Assembly (NCBI GenBank): GCA_025360815.1
Contig: JANYBL010000115.1
Span: 62,001-126,000 of the forward strand
DNA length: 64,000 bases
Direction of reading: 5' to 3'
Source of the DNA: Burkholderiales bacterium
GTDB taxonomy: Bacteria > Pseudomonadota > Gammaproteobacteria > Burkholderiales > Usitatibacteraceae
This document shows positions 40,504 through 51,354 of the stretch, piece after piece (position 1 is the first letter of the stretch; the number at the start of each line of letters is the position of its first letter). Made by a program: the position numbers and the translations under genes. The notes below the pieces were generated by a model. It made no database searches. It had not been told where the DNA came from and saw only the letters and a list, made by a program, of their open reading frames with translations.

Positions 40504-40663
40504 AGTTTGTCGGTCCTTTTAAAAAATACAAATGCTGAATTAGGATTTTAACGGTTTGGAAGTTGAAATAAAAATACGAATAAATTGTTTATTTTGGTGA
40601 AAGCATAAACCCGTCTCAAAGCCGGCGGGACCGCGCCAATATTCGGCGGAAGGTGCCAAGTTC

Positions 40664-42073
40664 TTAAACCGGCGCTTCATAAATAATTTTCCAGCTATCA
40701 CCTTCGCGTTGCCAATACTGGCGTTTTTTCATGACGCCGTTGTTATTGCTGCTTTTATAATTCTGATCAAAGGTGACGATCATCATCGGCGGTGTGGTCG
40801 GGGTGAGGGCATATTCGTAAACCGATAAATTACTGACCTCCACCTTTACAAAACTTTTGCCGGAATTGACGCGCCGTTTTTTGGCCACCCAGTCGTCAAT
40901 GCCCTTGCCATCGATGCTGAATTGAGGTGAGTAATGGCTGAGGTATTGATCGGTGTTCAGGCTTTCCCAATCGCGCTTCCAAAGATCGATCGTTTCGTTA
41001 AATGCGGCGCGGGCATCCAGCCATTTTTCGGGCGACAGCCACTCAATGCGGGGCATGATGACAATCGGTGTGACACCGGGGCTGAGATATTGTTCGATTT
41101 TCGCGAAATCATCATTGGTCAGCACCACACAGCCGTCGCTTGACAGTGGCGGGCGGCTATAAGTGGTGGAGGGCGTGCCGTGGAGCCAAATGCCGGAGCC
41201 GGTTTTACCCAGCCGCTTGTCCCATTCATTTGGGAAATTTAGCGCAAATGCGCCGGGGCCATAAAAATCGGTGAGACGCTCTTTGGCCACAGCCGCCTCA
41301 ATTTTATAAACGCCCAGCGGTGTACGCTGATCGCCTTCGCGTTCTTTTTCAACGCCTTTTTTGCCGACCGTAATATAAAAATCTGCAACCAATTGCGGCG
41401 CACCGTCAACATTCTTAAATACATAGAGCCGCGATTTTTCACTGTCCATTAGCAGCGCATATGCCTGATCCGGCGCGATTTGTAGCAACGCGGAAGGCAG
41501 GTGACCGATCGGTGGTCCGTCAAAATAACGGGTAAGCCGCGCTTTGGCTTCGGAGCGCAAACTGGCAACGGCTTCGGGCTGGGTTTTAATGCCAGTGAAT
41601 GCCTGCGGCAGTCCCGCCTTGGCCATCAACAAATCGCCTTTGATGAGCTGGCCGAGCAAAAAATTAGGGTTCTTTTGCAGCGCAACTTCGATCTCGCGCA
41701 GTGCGGCTTTGATGCCGCCTTCTTTTAGGGTTTCGAGCGCACGAACAAGTGCGCCTTCGACTTCATTGCTGAAGACAACAGCGTTAACCGGGGTTGCGGC
41801 CATCGAGGCCGCAGTTACCTGCGTAAGCGGTTGGGCGAAGCTCGGGAATGGCATGAGTGCCGTCAGTGACGCTAGGATAGCGGGGAGTGCAAGCATCGCC
41901 AGCGGGGCCAGCGAGGGGAGAGGTGCCAGGGATCGTATCAAGGGTATTGAATCTGCTGAAGGTGCGGCCGATTTTGCTGCCGCTTGTGCCTGTGAAACGT
42001 CGGAACGGCTAGGGCCCAGCCCTAACGTAAACTCAGCCAATTCAGCCCTCTCAGATCGGTGCGTGGTGCGCAA
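40664..42073 (-). CDS. L,D-transpeptidase (YkuD) with C-terminal NTF2-like domain
   Basis: A 469-residue envelope protein. After a long Ala/Pro-rich N-terminus with a hydrophobic stretch around residues 55-80, a helical TPR-like region precedes the YkuD domain: GIWLHGTPSTTYSRPP and SSDGCVVLTNDD hold the catalytic His and Cys. The last 115 residues form an NTF2-like (Cds6-type) domain. L,D-transpeptidases cross-link peptidoglycan or attach proteins to it. The start is uncertain: the frame begins with TTG directly after the upstream stop, behind GGAGG; a later ATG (41896) would also leave a signal peptide. Confidence 0.82.
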   Translation of the reverse strand: MRTTHRSERAELAEFTLGLGPSRSDVSQAQAAAKSAAPSADSIPLIRSLAPLPSLAPLAMLALPAILASLTALMPFPSFAQPLTQVTAASMAATPVNAVVFSNEVEGALVRALETLKEGGIKAALREIEVALQKNPNFLLGQLIKGDLLMAKAGLPQAFTGIKTQPEAVASLRSEAKARLTRYFDGPPIGHLPSALLQIAPDQAYALLMDSEKSRLYVFKNVDGAPQLVADFYITVGKKGVEKEREGDQRTPLGVYKIEAAVAKERLTDFYGPGAFALNFPNEWDKRLGKTGSGIWLHGTPSTTYSRPPLSSDGCVVLTNDDFAKIEQYLSPGVTPIVIMPRIEWLSPEKWLDARAAFNETIDLWKRDWESLNTDQYLSHYSPQFSIDGKGIDDWVAKKRRVNSGKSFVKVEVSNLSVYEYALTPTTPPMMIVTFDQNYKSSNNNGVMKKRQYWQREGDSWKIIYEAPV

Positions 42074-43159
42074 TTAGCCTCCCGCGCGCTCCGAGCGAAT
42101 CAGCCACCGCTCGCCAGTCTTCACAAGTTTTAATGTTTTGGTGTTGTCGCTGGAGGTTCTGTCGGAACGATAGGCTTGCCTGAATACCGCTGTTGCTTCG
42201 CTGCCTTTGGTCGTGACTTTAATCATTTTGATTTCAACGCTTATGCTGGCTGGGCCAGCGATCCGCTCACGCCGCTGCGTCTCCCATGCGCCACGCGTAA
42301 GACCTGCAGGGGTTTCAAAGCTGGCATCGTAGAAACTCAAATAGCCACCGACATTTTTTGCCGCCCAGGCCGCTGCCCACGCGTTGACGGTGTTGACCAC
42401 TTGCCCGTTGGCGTTGCTGGCAGCAGCAATTTCAACTGGCTTGCCGGGCTCAGGTTTGGTCGCTGCCGTCGCGCTGGTCGGTAATGTGGCCGCGGCGGTT
42501 ATGCCTACTGCCGAGGCGGTGGATGCTGCGCTCGCAGGGGTAGTTGCGGCGGCAGCCACAGCAGCAGGTTTTGTGGACGCGGTGCCTGCCGATTTCACGG
42601 GATCAGCTGCTGCGATGGCGATGGCTTTGGGTGGCGCAAACAAATCTTTTACCATCGCCAATTTAGATTGCGCGGTGGCATTGTTTTTATCAAGTTGCAG
42701 CGCTTTGTCGTAAGCGCGGCGGGCGAGTTGGGCATAAATATCGCCAAGATTTTCATGCGCAGTCGCGTACGACGGATGAGTATGAATCGCTAACTCCAGC
42801 GCGGCCTTGGCTTTGTCGTAATTGCCTTGGCTGGCATACAGCACGGCAAGGTTGTTGTAGGGCTCGGGCAGTTCTGGATAATCTTCAGTCAATCCCGTAA
42901 AGACCTGTATCGCGTCGGTCGGTTTCTTTTGTTCTGTGAGGATAAGCCCCTTTACAAAACGACCTTGGGCGTCTTTCGGCTGCTGCGCCAATGCGGCATT
43001 CACCTTGGTGAGTGCTGCATCAAGCTTGCCTTGTTGGTACAAGCGAGACGCATCTTTGATGTCATCGGCGGGCGCGGCCAGAGCCGATACCGACAGAACA
43101 CTAAAACAACCGGCGATAAAAGTGCCGCGCACAAACTCGGACAGAGAACGTTTAGTCAT
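42074..43159 (-). CDS. TPR protein with C-terminal NTF2-like domain
   Basis: About 361 residues from the ATG at 43159; several upstream ATGs (to 43204) are possible and none has a strong ribosome binding site. A signal peptide (KRS then a hydrophobic core, cleavage after SALA) is followed by three TPR motifs, an Ala/Thr/Pro-rich linker and a C-terminal domain of about 110 residues (WAAAWAAKNVGGYLSFYD) that resembles the end of the adjacent L,D-transpeptidase. The next start codon follows its stop with no gap, so the pair is translationally coupled and probably works together at the cell wall. Confidence 0.75.
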   Translation of the reverse strand: MTKRSLSEFVRGTFIAGCFSVLSVSALAAPADDIKDASRLYQQGKLDAALTKVNAALAQQPKDAQGRFVKGLILTEQKKPTDAIQVFTGLTEDYPELPEPYNNLAVLYASQGNYDKAKAALELAIHTHPSYATAHENLGDIYAQLARRAYDKALQLDKNNATAQSKLAMVKDLFAPPKAIAIAAADPVKSAGTASTKPAAVAAAATTPASAASTASAVGITAAATLPTSATAATKPEPGKPVEIAAASNANGQVVNTVNAWAAAWAAKNVGGYLSFYDASFETPAGLTRGAWETQRRERIAGPASISVEIKMIKVTTKGSEATAVFRQAYRSDRTSSDNTKTLKLVKTGERWLIRSERAGG

Positions 43160-43204
43160 CATAAGCAGTGAGAAATTTTCGCTGAACATTACGTTATAAT
43201 TCAT

Positions 43205-43628
43205 TGAATTTAAATATTAAAGCACAAAATCTGCGAACTTATATTCTATCAAGAATGCGCAACCAGAACCTAATCCCTTCATATCTATTTCAGCCACTTC
43301 TTCAGCCGCGCATTGCGCTGTTGAGTCCGCTGGCACGATGTTGACGATCTGATATTTCTGCAATCGCGCATTGACTCAAGGGTTTAGCTGGTTTAGCTAT
43401 ATGCGCGATTCAAAATGACCGCGCGGTGTGAAGCGGCGTGGGTTTCCGTTAGCTAGGTCTGCGTTGGAACGCTCTAGTGGACTGCATTCAGCCGCCGTCG
43501 TATCCCAGCACTGTTGGTTATCCTTCATCGCATGGTTGCAGTCTATTCTGATCGGCTAGATGTTTCGAGACATTTTGATCTGTCCAAAACTGCCCGAGGT
43601 GGTTCAACTCTATTTTTAAGTGATTTTT
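43205..43628. other. Gap upstream of cysS, no gene seen
   Basis: About 420 nt between divergent genes. No coding frame is convincing. It should contain both promoters; the only recognisable structure is a diverged copy of the palindromic element at 43561-43600. Confidence 0.5.
43559..43600. repeat. Dispersed intergenic palindromic element, copy 5 (diverged)
   Basis: GTTTCGAGACA and TGTCCAAAACTGCCCG correspond to the two arms of the family with one or two indels. It stands about 30 nt upstream of cysS. Confidence 0.4.
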
Positions 43629-45011
43629 ATGCAAATTATTTACAACACCTTAACCCGACAAAAAGAAGCGTTCACCCCGATTGAACCTGGCAAAGTTAGC
43701 CTCTACGCTTGCGGCCCGACGGTTTATGATTATTTTCATATTGGCAATGCCCGCACATTTACAGTGTTCGACATGGTCACGCGCTGGTTTACCACCACGG
43801 GATATGACGTCAATTACGTGCGCAACATCACTGATGTTGACGACAAAATTATCGAGCGCGCCAACGAAAACACTGAGCCCATCGAGTTCCTAACCCAGCG
43901 CATGACAGCCGCTATGTTTGAAGACGCGGATCGTCTCAAACTGCTGCGTCCCAACCACAGCCCGCGCGCCACGCATCACATCGAGCACATGTTGGCGATG
44001 ATCAAGACGCTTGAAGATAAGGGCTATGCCTACCGGTCCGCAAACGGCGATGTCTATTATTCCGTCCGACAGTTTGAGGGTTACGGGAAATTATCGAAGA
44101 AAAATATCGATGATTTGCAGGCTGGGGAACGGGTCGCCATCGATTCCCATAAACGCGACCCGCTCGATTTTGCGCTTTGGAAAGCCGCCAAACCGACCGA
44201 GCCGGCGTGGCAGTCGATCTTTGGCGGCGGACGCCCCGGCTGGCATATCGAGTGCTCGGCCATGTGTAAGGCGGTTCTAGGGGAGACTATCGACATCCAC
44301 GGCGGCGGCTGGGATCTGCAATTTCCGCATCATGAAAATGAAATTGCGCAATCTGAGGCGGCGAATGGCAAACCGTTTGCAAATGTGTGGATGCATGCGG
44401 CGTTCCTAAATTTTGATTCCGAAAAAATGTCGAAATCGCTGGGTAATTTTTTCACGCTCCGCGAGGTCTTGAACAAGCTTGATCCGGTGCAGGGTGGTGA
44501 AACCGTGCGGTTTTTCCTGATGCGGGCACACTATCGCAGCGAGATCAACTACAACTGGGAAACCCTTGAAGACGCTCGCCAGTCCTTGCTCGGCTTCTAT
44601 GTTGCCTTGAAAGATGTTGCGCCCGCCGATCTAAAAATTGATTGGACCAACGGTTACGCCAAACGCTTCCGCGAAGCAATGGAGGATGATTTCAACACGC
44701 CAATCGCGTTTGCCACGCTGCATGATTTACGCGGCGAGGTGAATCGCTCAAAATCGCCGGAGATGGCCGGGTTGTTGAGAGCATTGGGCGGGACGATTGG
44801 GTTGTTGCAGGAAACACCCGAAGCATTTTTACAAGGTGGATCATCCCCCGGTAAAGATTCGCTTGATGTCGATGCCCTAATCGTGGCGCGCAACGCCGCT
44901 AAAAAAGCCAAAGACTTTGCCCGCTCTGACGCAATTCGCAACCAACTCGATGAGGCCGGAATCGTGCTCGAAGATAAGCCGGGCGGTGTGACGGAATGGC
45001 GGCGCAAGTAG
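43629..45011 (+). CDS. cysS: Cysteinyl-tRNA synthetase
   Basis: A 460-residue class I synthetase. [18 protein letters not shown] holds a zinc Cys and the HIGH motif (HIGN), [10 protein letters not shown] more zinc ligands, and EKMSKSLGN the KMSKS loop. The ATG at 43629 is preferred to a GTG 9 nt upstream because [13 protein letters not shown] is the family's normal start. Confidence 0.97.
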   Translation: MQIIYNTLTRQKEAFTPIEPGKVSLYACGPTVYDYFHIGNARTFTVFDMVTRWFTTTGYDVNYVRNITDVDDKIIERANENTEPIEFLTQRMTAAMFEDADRLKLLRPNHSPRATHHIEHMLAMIKTLEDKGYAYRSANGDVYYSVRQFEGYGKLSKKNIDDLQAGERVAIDSHKRDPLDFALWKAAKPTEPAWQSIFGGGRPGWHIECSAMCKAVLGETIDIHGGGWDLQFPHHENEIAQSEAANGKPFANVWMHAAFLNFDSEKMSKSLGNFFTLREVLNKLDPVQGGETVRFFLMRAHYRSEINYNWETLEDARQSLLGFYVALKDVAPADLKIDWTNGYAKRFREAMEDDFNTPIAFATLHDLRGEVNRSKSPEMAGLLRALGGTIGLLQETPEAFLQGGSSPGKDSLDVDALIVARNAAKKAKDFARSDAIRNQLDEAGIVLEDKPGGVTEWRRK

Positions 45012-45062
45012 GCAAACAAGCGACGCCGGTAAATTAAACACCATCCCATCGCTAAAAACAGC

Positions 45063-45127
45063 AAACCCTATGACAGGCAGTCATTTCCAAGGTTTTTAGC
45101 CTCAAACGCCCCGCCAATTCTCGGGTT
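45063..45127. repeat. Dispersed intergenic palindromic element, copy 6
   Basis: Between the convergent cysS and binding-protein genes. The core GCCTCAAACGCCCCGCCAA (45099-45117) lacks one base of the consensus, and the tail CGGGTTT follows at the expected place. Confidence 0.55.
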
Positions 45128-45163
45128 TATTCATGTTTTTCTTCGGCGAACCGCACGCGTGCT

Positions 45164-46303
45164 TCAGTGCTTAAATTTTTGATTCTTGGTGATAATTGTC
45201 AAATCAACGAACGACGAGCCGTTGTGATTGGTCGGCGTATAGATAACTTTAAAGCCCCCCAAATCTACCGTGCCCAGGTTAGACAGAGCATCGACCAACG
45301 ATTCGCGCGTTAAATTTCGCCCCGCTTTTTTTAAGCCTTCCACCAGTACCTTGGCGGCGATATAACCTTCGAGTGAGGTGAACGATACCTTATCTTCCCC
45401 GCCCATTTTGTGCTGATAGTCGTTCACTACCCGCGCGCCCGTTGCCCATGGGAACGGGACAACTTGTGAAATTTGGACGCCGCGCCCGTCTTCGCCTAAC
45501 TCGGCGGCGAGTGCTTTGGAGCCGACAAAACTGACATTCCAAAACTGTGGAAACGCGTTCGCTTTTTTCATCGCTTTAATAAACGCGCCGCAGCTTTTGT
45601 ACGCGCTAACCATCACCACAGCGCCAGGATTTACTTTGCTTAGGGTGCTGACGGCTGAATCAACATCGACGGTGTTTCGCTCAACTGTCGCGGTGGCCGC
45701 AATTTCCAGATTGCGTTTTTTCATCGCGCGCTCCATCCCCGCGAGGCCAGCTTTGCCATAGGCGTCATTTTGATAAAACACCGCAATCGTTTTTACGCCC
45801 TGTTGCACCAAATGGTCGACGATTTCTTCGGTTTCATCGAAGTAGCTGGCACGCACGTTGAAGATATAACGATTAAACGGCTCGCGCAGACTTTGCGCGC
45901 CGGTGAAGGCGCCCACAAATGGCACTTTGGCTTCGGTAAAAATAGGTAGAGAGGCGTTTGAAGTCGGTGTACCAACATAGCCGAACAATGCCAGCACTTT
46001 GTCTTCGGTAATGAGCTTGATCGTATTTGCTTTGGCGCGCTCTGGCTCGTAACCGTCATCGATCGAAAGTAGCTTAATTTTGCGTCCGTTTATGCCGCCG
46101 TTTTCATTCACAAAATTAAAGTAGGCTTCAGCCCCCAGCTTCATTTCGCGCCCCAGTTCTTGCGCCGGGCCAGACAGTGCAGCTGATTGGCCGATGGTAA
46201 TGGTGTCAGCGGTGACGCCTTCGGCATGCACTGATGCCCAAGTCAAGAATGCGCCCACACAAATGAGAGAAACAGAACGGATAGAGGCGAAAAATCTTGG
46301 CAT
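45164..46303 (-). CDS. LivJ-type ABC transporter binding protein 1
   Basis: A 379-residue periplasmic binding protein of the branched-chain amino acid (Leu/Ile/Val, PBP type I) class. After a signal peptide ending SVHA, EGVTADTITIGQSAALSGPAQ opens the mature domain and LGREMKLGAEAYFNFVNE follows. The ligand may be an amino acid, urea, an aromatic acid or similar. It is about half identical by eye to the next gene, a tandem duplicate. No permease or ATPase genes lie in this window. Confidence 0.88.
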   Translation of the reverse strand: MPRFFASIRSVSLICVGAFLTWASVHAEGVTADTITIGQSAALSGPAQELGREMKLGAEAYFNFVNENGGINGRKIKLLSIDDGYEPERAKANTIKLITEDKVLALFGYVGTPTSNASLPIFTEAKVPFVGAFTGAQSLREPFNRYIFNVRASYFDETEEIVDHLVQQGVKTIAVFYQNDAYGKAGLAGMERAMKKRNLEIAATATVERNTVDVDSAVSTLSKVNPGAVVMVSAYKSCGAFIKAMKKANAFPQFWNVSFVGSKALAAELGEDGRGVQISQVVPFPWATGARVVNDYQHKMGGEDKVSFTSLEGYIAAKVLVEGLKKAGRNLTRESLVDALSNLGTVDLGGFKVIYTPTNHNGSSFVDLTIITKNQKFKH

Positions 46304-46408
46304 AAAGCACTCCCTTTTCTACGCTGTTGACTAACCTCCTATCGCTTGATAGTTTCTAATTCTAACGCAATGCTTATCAAAGTATGCCAATTGTCTGGAG
46401 CGTGACGC

Positions 46409-47599
46409 CTAGCGTTTAAAGACTCCGCCGGCGCCAATGACTGTCAAATCAACATAGTTTGAACCGGTATGGTCAATGGCGCTGTAGCTAATTTTAAAAC
46501 CGCCTAAATCGATCGTGCCGATTTTTTCTAAGCCGTCCACTAAGGTTTCGCGGGTTAGCACTTTACCGGATCGCTTGATGCCTTCTACTAACACCTTGGC
46601 CGCGATATAGCCTTCCATCGACGCAAAGCTGGCGTTTTCTTTACCGCCCACCCGCTTTAAATATTCCCTGCTGAGCGCTTCAGCCTCAGAAAACGGGAGC
46701 GGCACAACTTGGGAAATCTCCACGCCACGGCTATCTTCGCCTAACAGTGATACCAGCGACTTGGAGCCCACTGTGCTAAACGATGCAATTTGGGCCGAAG
46801 AGCCGAGCTTGCGGATTGCTTTGACAAACGCCGCGGCACTATCTGCAGGAGTCGCAATGATGACCGCTTGCGCACCGGATTTGGCGATCGTTTGCGCCGC
46901 AGAATCAACGGCGACCGAATTACGATTCACCGTGCCGAAAATTACCACATTGAGTTTGCGCTCGCGCATCGCGCGATCCACCGCCGCCAAGCCTGCACGA
47001 CCGTTCACATCGTTTTGATAGAAGAGGGCGATTTTGGTCAGTTTACGGCTGAGGAGCTGTGTGACCAGGCGTTCTGCTTCTGCGCTGTAGCCTGCACGTG
47101 TTACGAAAACGTAGCGGTTCACGGAATCACGGATGTTTGAATCGCCACTCATGGGGCCGATCAGCGGAACCTTACTTTTTTCGACAACGCTCATCAACGG
47201 TGTGACCGTATGCGCGCCGACCGAGCCAAAAAGTGCAAGGACGTTTTCCTCGTTCATCAGCTTTTGGGTGTTTGCTTTGGATTTTTCGGGATCGCCGGCA
47301 TCGTCAAGGGTGATGAGTTTTAGCTTGCGCCCGCCGATTCCGCCTGCCTGATTGATACCTTCAAAATACGCTTCGGCGCCGGCCTTCATGTCTTTACCGA
47401 GCTCGGCAGTAGCGCCGGTCAGCGGCGCGGATTGGCCGATGGTAATGGTGTCGGCGGTCACGCCCTCGGCGAAGACCGGACCTCCTAAACCCGCAATCAC
47501 AAACATCACCGTCACGAGGGAGCGGGTAGGGCAAACGCTTCGGCGCATAGCGATGGGTTGGGTGCGATTGAGACCTTGCGTGGCAAAAAACGACAACAT
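46409..47599 (-). CDS. LivJ-type ABC transporter binding protein 2
   Basis: A 396-residue paralogue of the preceding protein; EGVTADTITIGQSAPLTGA starts the mature domain and the ends (FKISYSAIDHTGSNYVDLTV versus FKVIYTPTNHNGSSFVDLTI) also align. The ATG at 47599 has a strong GGGGAG ribosome site; a second ATG at residue 18 would give a more usual signal peptide. The two genes are 105 nt apart. They have probably diverged in ligand choice while sharing one distant transporter. Confidence 0.88.
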   Translation of the reverse strand: MLSFFATQGLNRTQPIAMRRSVCPTRSLVTVMFVIAGLGGPVFAEGVTADTITIGQSAPLTGATAELGKDMKAGAEAYFEGINQAGGIGGRKLKLITLDDAGDPEKSKANTQKLMNEENVLALFGSVGAHTVTPLMSVVEKSKVPLIGPMSGDSNIRDSVNRYVFVTRAGYSAEAERLVTQLLSRKLTKIALFYQNDVNGRAGLAAVDRAMRERKLNVVIFGTVNRNSVAVDSAAQTIAKSGAQAVIIATPADSAAAFVKAIRKLGSSAQIASFSTVGSKSLVSLLGEDSRGVEISQVVPLPFSEAEALSREYLKRVGGKENASFASMEGYIAAKVLVEGIKRSGKVLTRETLVDGLEKIGTIDLGGFKISYSAIDHTGSNYVDLTVIGAGGVFKR

Positions 47600-47977
47600 G
47601 AGTGGCTCCCCGAAATTATTAATAAGTCTTGTCAGTCTTTCAATTTCTATCAGCGCAAAGCGGTAAATAAGACAAGAAATGGAAAAACGAGAACAACAAA
47701 CCGTGCTTTAAAGAACGTTGTCCACCCAAACTAACGCTACCCCAGCATTTTAGACTGACTTTCGGCCACAAAAAGATTTTAAAAATGTGTCATTTTGTGG
47801 CTTGCGGTGTGGGGCGTTTCGCGTCGTGCAGACGCGGCCCACGCTTAAGTGCACGGAAGTTGAGCGGAGCGAGCAAAGTTCAGGGTTATTTGGCGGCCGC
47901 TTGATGAGCCGCTCTGACCATATTTTTATAGGTGTCTGCGTGTTGATGCATGCCGGATGGCATGATGCTAGTGACAT
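47600..47977. other. Gap between binding protein 2 and dnaJ, no gene seen
   Basis: 378 nt with no supported coding frame. A short hairpin GCGTC-N5-GACGC lies near 47822-47836. A minus-strand frame of 75 codons ends against dnaJ but has no family resemblance. Confidence 0.4.
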
Positions 47978-49099
47978 TCAACCCGCAAAAAACGCCTTCA
48001 CCTTGTCCATGAACCCTTTAGCACGCGGATTATGCTTGTCGCCGTCGGCTATGTTGATTTCCTCTAACTCACGCAAAAGCTCTTTTTGGCGGTCTGTGAG
48101 GCGCACCGGCGTTTCAACCACCACGTGGCACATCAAATCACCGGCAGTTGTTTGACGCACTGGCTTGATGCCTTTACCGCGCAGGCGGAACACTTGGCCG
48201 CTTTGCGTTTCTGCGGGTATCTTCAGTTTCGCTTCGCCATCGAGTGTCGGGATGCCAATTTCCCCACCGAGAGCGGCAACTGAAAAACTAATCGGCATTT
48301 CGCAATGTAAATCCGCGCCGTTGCGCTGAAACACGCTGTGTTCTTTGAGCTGCACCACAACATACAAATCGCCTGACGGTCCGCCATTCATGCCGGCCTC
48401 ACCTTCGCCCGCGAGACGAATGCGGTCGCCATCATCGACGCCGGAAGGAATTTTTACGGATAGCGTTTTGTGATTTTTAATTCGCCCGGTGCCACTACAG
48501 ACCGTGCAGGGTTCTGGGATAAATTTCCCGGTACCGTGGCAAGTTGGGCAGGTTTGTTGCACTGAGAAAAACCCTTGCTGCATCCGCACTTGGCCTACGC
48601 CGCTACAGGTGTGGCAGGTTTTCGCTTTGGTGCCGGGCTTGGTGCCCGAGCCATCACAGGTTTTGCATTCATCAAGCGAGGGAATCCGGATTTTGGTCTC
48701 AGTCCCGCGCGCAGCTTGTTCTAAGGTGATCTCTAGGTTGTAGCGCAAATCCGCGCCGCGATAAACTTGGTTCCCGCCGCCGCGTCCACGACCGCCGCCA
48801 AAAATATCGCCAAACGCTTCCGAAAATCCGCCAAAGCCCTCACCGCCACCACCACCGCCCGCGTTTTGGCTCACGCCAGCGTGGCCATAGGAATCGTAAG
48901 CACGACGTTTGTCGGCATCCGATAGCATCTCGTAGGCTTCCTTGGCTTCTTTGAATTTTTCCTCAGCATCCTTGCTGTCCGGATTGCGGTCAGGATGGTG
49001 TTTCATCGCCAGTTTGCGATAAGATTTTTTAAGGTCTTCCTCGGAGGCATCACGATTAAGGCCGAGGATTTCGTAGTAGTCGCGTTTTTTTGTTGACAT
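47978..49099 (-). CDS. dnaJ: Chaperone DnaJ
   Basis: A 373-residue type I J-protein. The J domain ([19 protein letters not shown], with HPD in [10 protein letters not shown]) is followed by a Gly-rich linker, four zinc-binding CxxCxGxG repeats ([32 protein letters not shown]) and the C-terminal substrate domain. It stimulates DnaK. A terminator separates it from dnaK, and no sigma-32 site is visible directly upstream. Confidence 0.97.
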   Translation of the reverse strand: MSTKKRDYYEILGLNRDASEEDLKKSYRKLAMKHHPDRNPDSKDAEEKFKEAKEAYEMLSDADKRRAYDSYGHAGVSQNAGGGGGGEGFGGFSEAFGDIFGGGRGRGGGNQVYRGADLRYNLEITLEQAARGTETKIRIPSLDECKTCDGSGTKPGTKAKTCHTCSGVGQVRMQQGFFSVQQTCPTCHGTGKFIPEPCTVCSGTGRIKNHKTLSVKIPSGVDDGDRIRLAGEGEAGMNGGPSGDLYVVVQLKEHSVFQRNGADLHCEMPISFSVAALGGEIGIPTLDGEAKLKIPAETQSGQVFRLRGKGIKPVRQTTAGDLMCHVVVETPVRLTDRQKELLRELEEINIADGDKHNPRAKGFMDKVKAFFAG

Positions 49100-49183
49100 G
49101 GTTTGAGTGGGTACGTCGTTGTAATTGCGTCGGTATGGATACTAGTCGGCAATCGTGCTGGGATCGAGCCTAAAAATGCAAAA

Positions 49184-49216
49184 GCCGTCCCTCGTTATGG
49201 ATTCACGAGGGACGGC
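49184..49216 (-). terminator. Terminator between dnaK and dnaJ
   Basis: A perfect 12-bp stem GCCGTCCCTCGT / ACGAGGGACGGC (49184-49195, 49205-49216). Read on the minus strand it is followed by TTTTGCATTTTT, and it starts 14 nt after the dnaK stop. Confidence 0.85.
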
Positions 49217-49229
49217 GTTCTCTGGCAGC

Positions 49230-51215
49230 TTACTTCTTATCTTTAACTTCAGTGAACTCGGCATCCATCACATTGCCCATATCTTTTTCCTTGGCGGCAC
49301 CTTCAGAAGCCCCGCCAGCACTAGGGTTTTGACCGCCGCCCATCCCACCCGCACCGGGCGCACCGCCACCTTCGGCCTGCGCCTTGGCTTGCATATCGGC
49401 GTACATCTTTTCGCCGAGTTTCTGGGCGCTGGCTTCCAACGATTTGGTTTTGGCTTCCAACGCATCTTTGGTGACCGAGCCATCTTTCAAGACTTCTTCC
49501 AATTCCTTGATGCCATCTTCGATCGCTTTTTTATCAGCGGCGTCGAGCTTGTCGCCATACTCGGTCAGCGATTTCTTGGTCGAGTGGACCAATGCATCAG
49601 CCGCGTTGCGTGCGGAGACTAATTCCAACAATTTCTTGTCTTCTTCCGCGTTCGCTTCTGCATCTTTCACCATGCGCTGAATTTCTTCCTCACTCAAGCC
49701 GGAATTCGCTTTGATCGTGATTTTATTTTCCTTACCGGTCGCTTTGTCTTTTGCCGAAACGTGCATGATACCGTTTGCGTCAATATCAAACGTCACCTCA
49801 ATTTGCGGCATCCCGCGGGCCGACGGCGGAATACCTTCGAGGTTAAATTGTCCCAGCGATTTATTGCCTGACGCCAGTTCACGCTCGCCTTGTAAAACAT
49901 GAATCGTCACGGCGGATTGGTTGTCGTCTGCGGTGGAAAATGTTTGCGATGCTTTGGTTGGCACGGTGGTATTTTTCTTGATCAGCTTGGTCGAAACACC
50001 GCCCAAGGTTTCAATGCCGAGCGACAGCGGCGTTACATCCAGCAACAGCACATCTTTCACATCACCCTTCAACACGCCACCCTGAATTGCCGCACCGACA
50101 GCGACTGCCTCATCGGGGTTCACGTCTTTACGCGGCTCGCGGCCAAAAATCGCTTTCACTTTTTCCTGCACTTTTGGCATCCGGGTTTGACCGCCGACCA
50201 AAATCACGTCAGAAATATCAGAAACTTTTAAGCCCGAATCTTTAATCGCCATCTCGCAAGGCTTGATGGTGCGCTCAATCAGTTCATCAACCAACGCCTC
50301 AAATTTCGCACGGGTCAGTTTGATCGCCATGTGCTTTGGACCCGTTGCATCAGCTGTGATGTAAGGCAGATTCACTTCGGTTTGATTGGTCGATGAAAGC
50401 TCAATCTTTGCCTTCTCAGCCGCTTCTTTCAAGCGTTGTAATGCGAGCACGTCTTTCTTCAAATCAATTGCTTGATCTTTCTTAAATTCATCGCACAAAT
50501 AATCCATCAGGCGTTGGTCAAAATCTTCACCACCCAAGAACGTATCGCCATTGGTGCTCAAGACTTCAAACTGGTGTTCGCCATCGATTTCGGAAATTTC
50601 GATAATCGAAATATCGAATGTGCCACCGCCTAGGTCGTAAACCGCGATTTTGCGATCGCCTTCTTTTTTGTCCATACCGAACGCAAGTGCCGCGGCGGTT
50701 GGTTCGTTGATGATGCGCTTTACATCCAAGCCTGCGATACGGCCAGCGTCTTTCGTCGCTTGGCGCTGAGAATCGTTGAAATATGCAGGCACCGTAATCA
50801 CGGCCTCGGTGACTTCTTCGCCAAGGTAATCTTCAGCGGTCTTTTTCATCTTGCGCAACACTTCGGATGACACCTGCGGCGGCGCGATTTTTTTATCACG
50901 AGCAACCACCCACGCATCGCCATTGTCGTTTTTGACGATGGAGTAGGGCATTAAATCGATATCTTTTTGCACTTCTTTTTCTTCAAACCGGCGACCAATG
51001 AGGCGCTTCACGGCGAAGAGGGTGTTTTTCGGGTTCGTTACGGCTTGGCGTTTGGCTGATGCGCCAACCACGATTTCGCCATCGTCTTGGTAAGCGACGA
51101 TAGATGGTGTGGTGCGCGCACCTTCTGAATTTTCGATTACTTTTGGCACGCCGGCTTCCATGATGGCCACGCAGCTATTGGTGGTGCCCAAGTCAATTCC
51201 GATGATTTTTCCCAT
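49230..51215 (-). CDS. dnaK: Chaperone DnaK (Hsp70)
   Basis: A 661-residue Hsp70. The start at 51215 gives the standard [15 protein letters not shown] and is preceded by AAAGGA; a longer frame adds five residues. The ATPase domain shows [15 protein letters not shown] and the Gly-rich loop near [14 protein letters not shown]; the linker [15 protein letters not shown] and substrate domain follow, ending in a Gly-rich tail and an acidic C-terminus. It has its own probable sigma-32 promoter and a terminator. Confidence 0.97.
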   Translation of the reverse strand: MGKIIGIDLGTTNSCVAIMEAGVPKVIENSEGARTTPSIVAYQDDGEIVVGASAKRQAVTNPKNTLFAVKRLIGRRFEEKEVQKDIDLMPYSIVKNDNGDAWVVARDKKIAPPQVSSEVLRKMKKTAEDYLGEEVTEAVITVPAYFNDSQRQATKDAGRIAGLDVKRIINEPTAAALAFGMDKKEGDRKIAVYDLGGGTFDISIIEISEIDGEHQFEVLSTNGDTFLGGEDFDQRLMDYLCDEFKKDQAIDLKKDVLALQRLKEAAEKAKIELSSTNQTEVNLPYITADATGPKHMAIKLTRAKFEALVDELIERTIKPCEMAIKDSGLKVSDISDVILVGGQTRMPKVQEKVKAIFGREPRKDVNPDEAVAVGAAIQGGVLKGDVKDVLLLDVTPLSLGIETLGGVSTKLIKKNTTVPTKASQTFSTADDNQSAVTIHVLQGERELASGNKSLGQFNLEGIPPSARGMPQIEVTFDIDANGIMHVSAKDKATGKENKITIKANSGLSEEEIQRMVKDAEANAEEDKKLLELVSARNAADALVHSTKKSLTEYGDKLDAADKKAIEDGIKELEEVLKDGSVTKDALEAKTKSLEASAQKLGEKMYADMQAKAQAEGGGAPGAGGMGGGQNPSAGGASEGAAKEKDMGNVMDAEFTEVKDKK

Positions 51216-51276
51216 GATGAATCCTTTCAAATATTCGTGTGTCGCAGATAGTGAAAATATTTTAGAACTGCACTAC

Positions 51277-51304
51277 AGATAGGGTTATCCACAGGCATTT
51301 CAAG
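51277..51304 (-). promoter_or_regulatory. Sigma-32 promoter of dnaK
   Basis: On the minus strand CTTGAAA (51304-51298), 13 nt, then CCCTATCT (51284-51277). Compared with the consensus CTTGAAA-N13-CCCCATNT only one defined base differs. It lies about 60 nt before the dnaK start. Confidence 0.7.
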
Positions 51305-51354
51305 CGCTTTTTTTGATTGTTTTGCTTGCTTTGCTAATTTTTCTTTGCTCTTGC

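Noticed and set aside
40605-40650. Further copy of the palindromic element upstream of the cyclophilin gene
   Set aside because: Only about half the core positions match and the tail is missing.
47750-47977. 75-codon minus-strand frame next to dnaJ
   Set aside because: No start signal and no recognisable domain.
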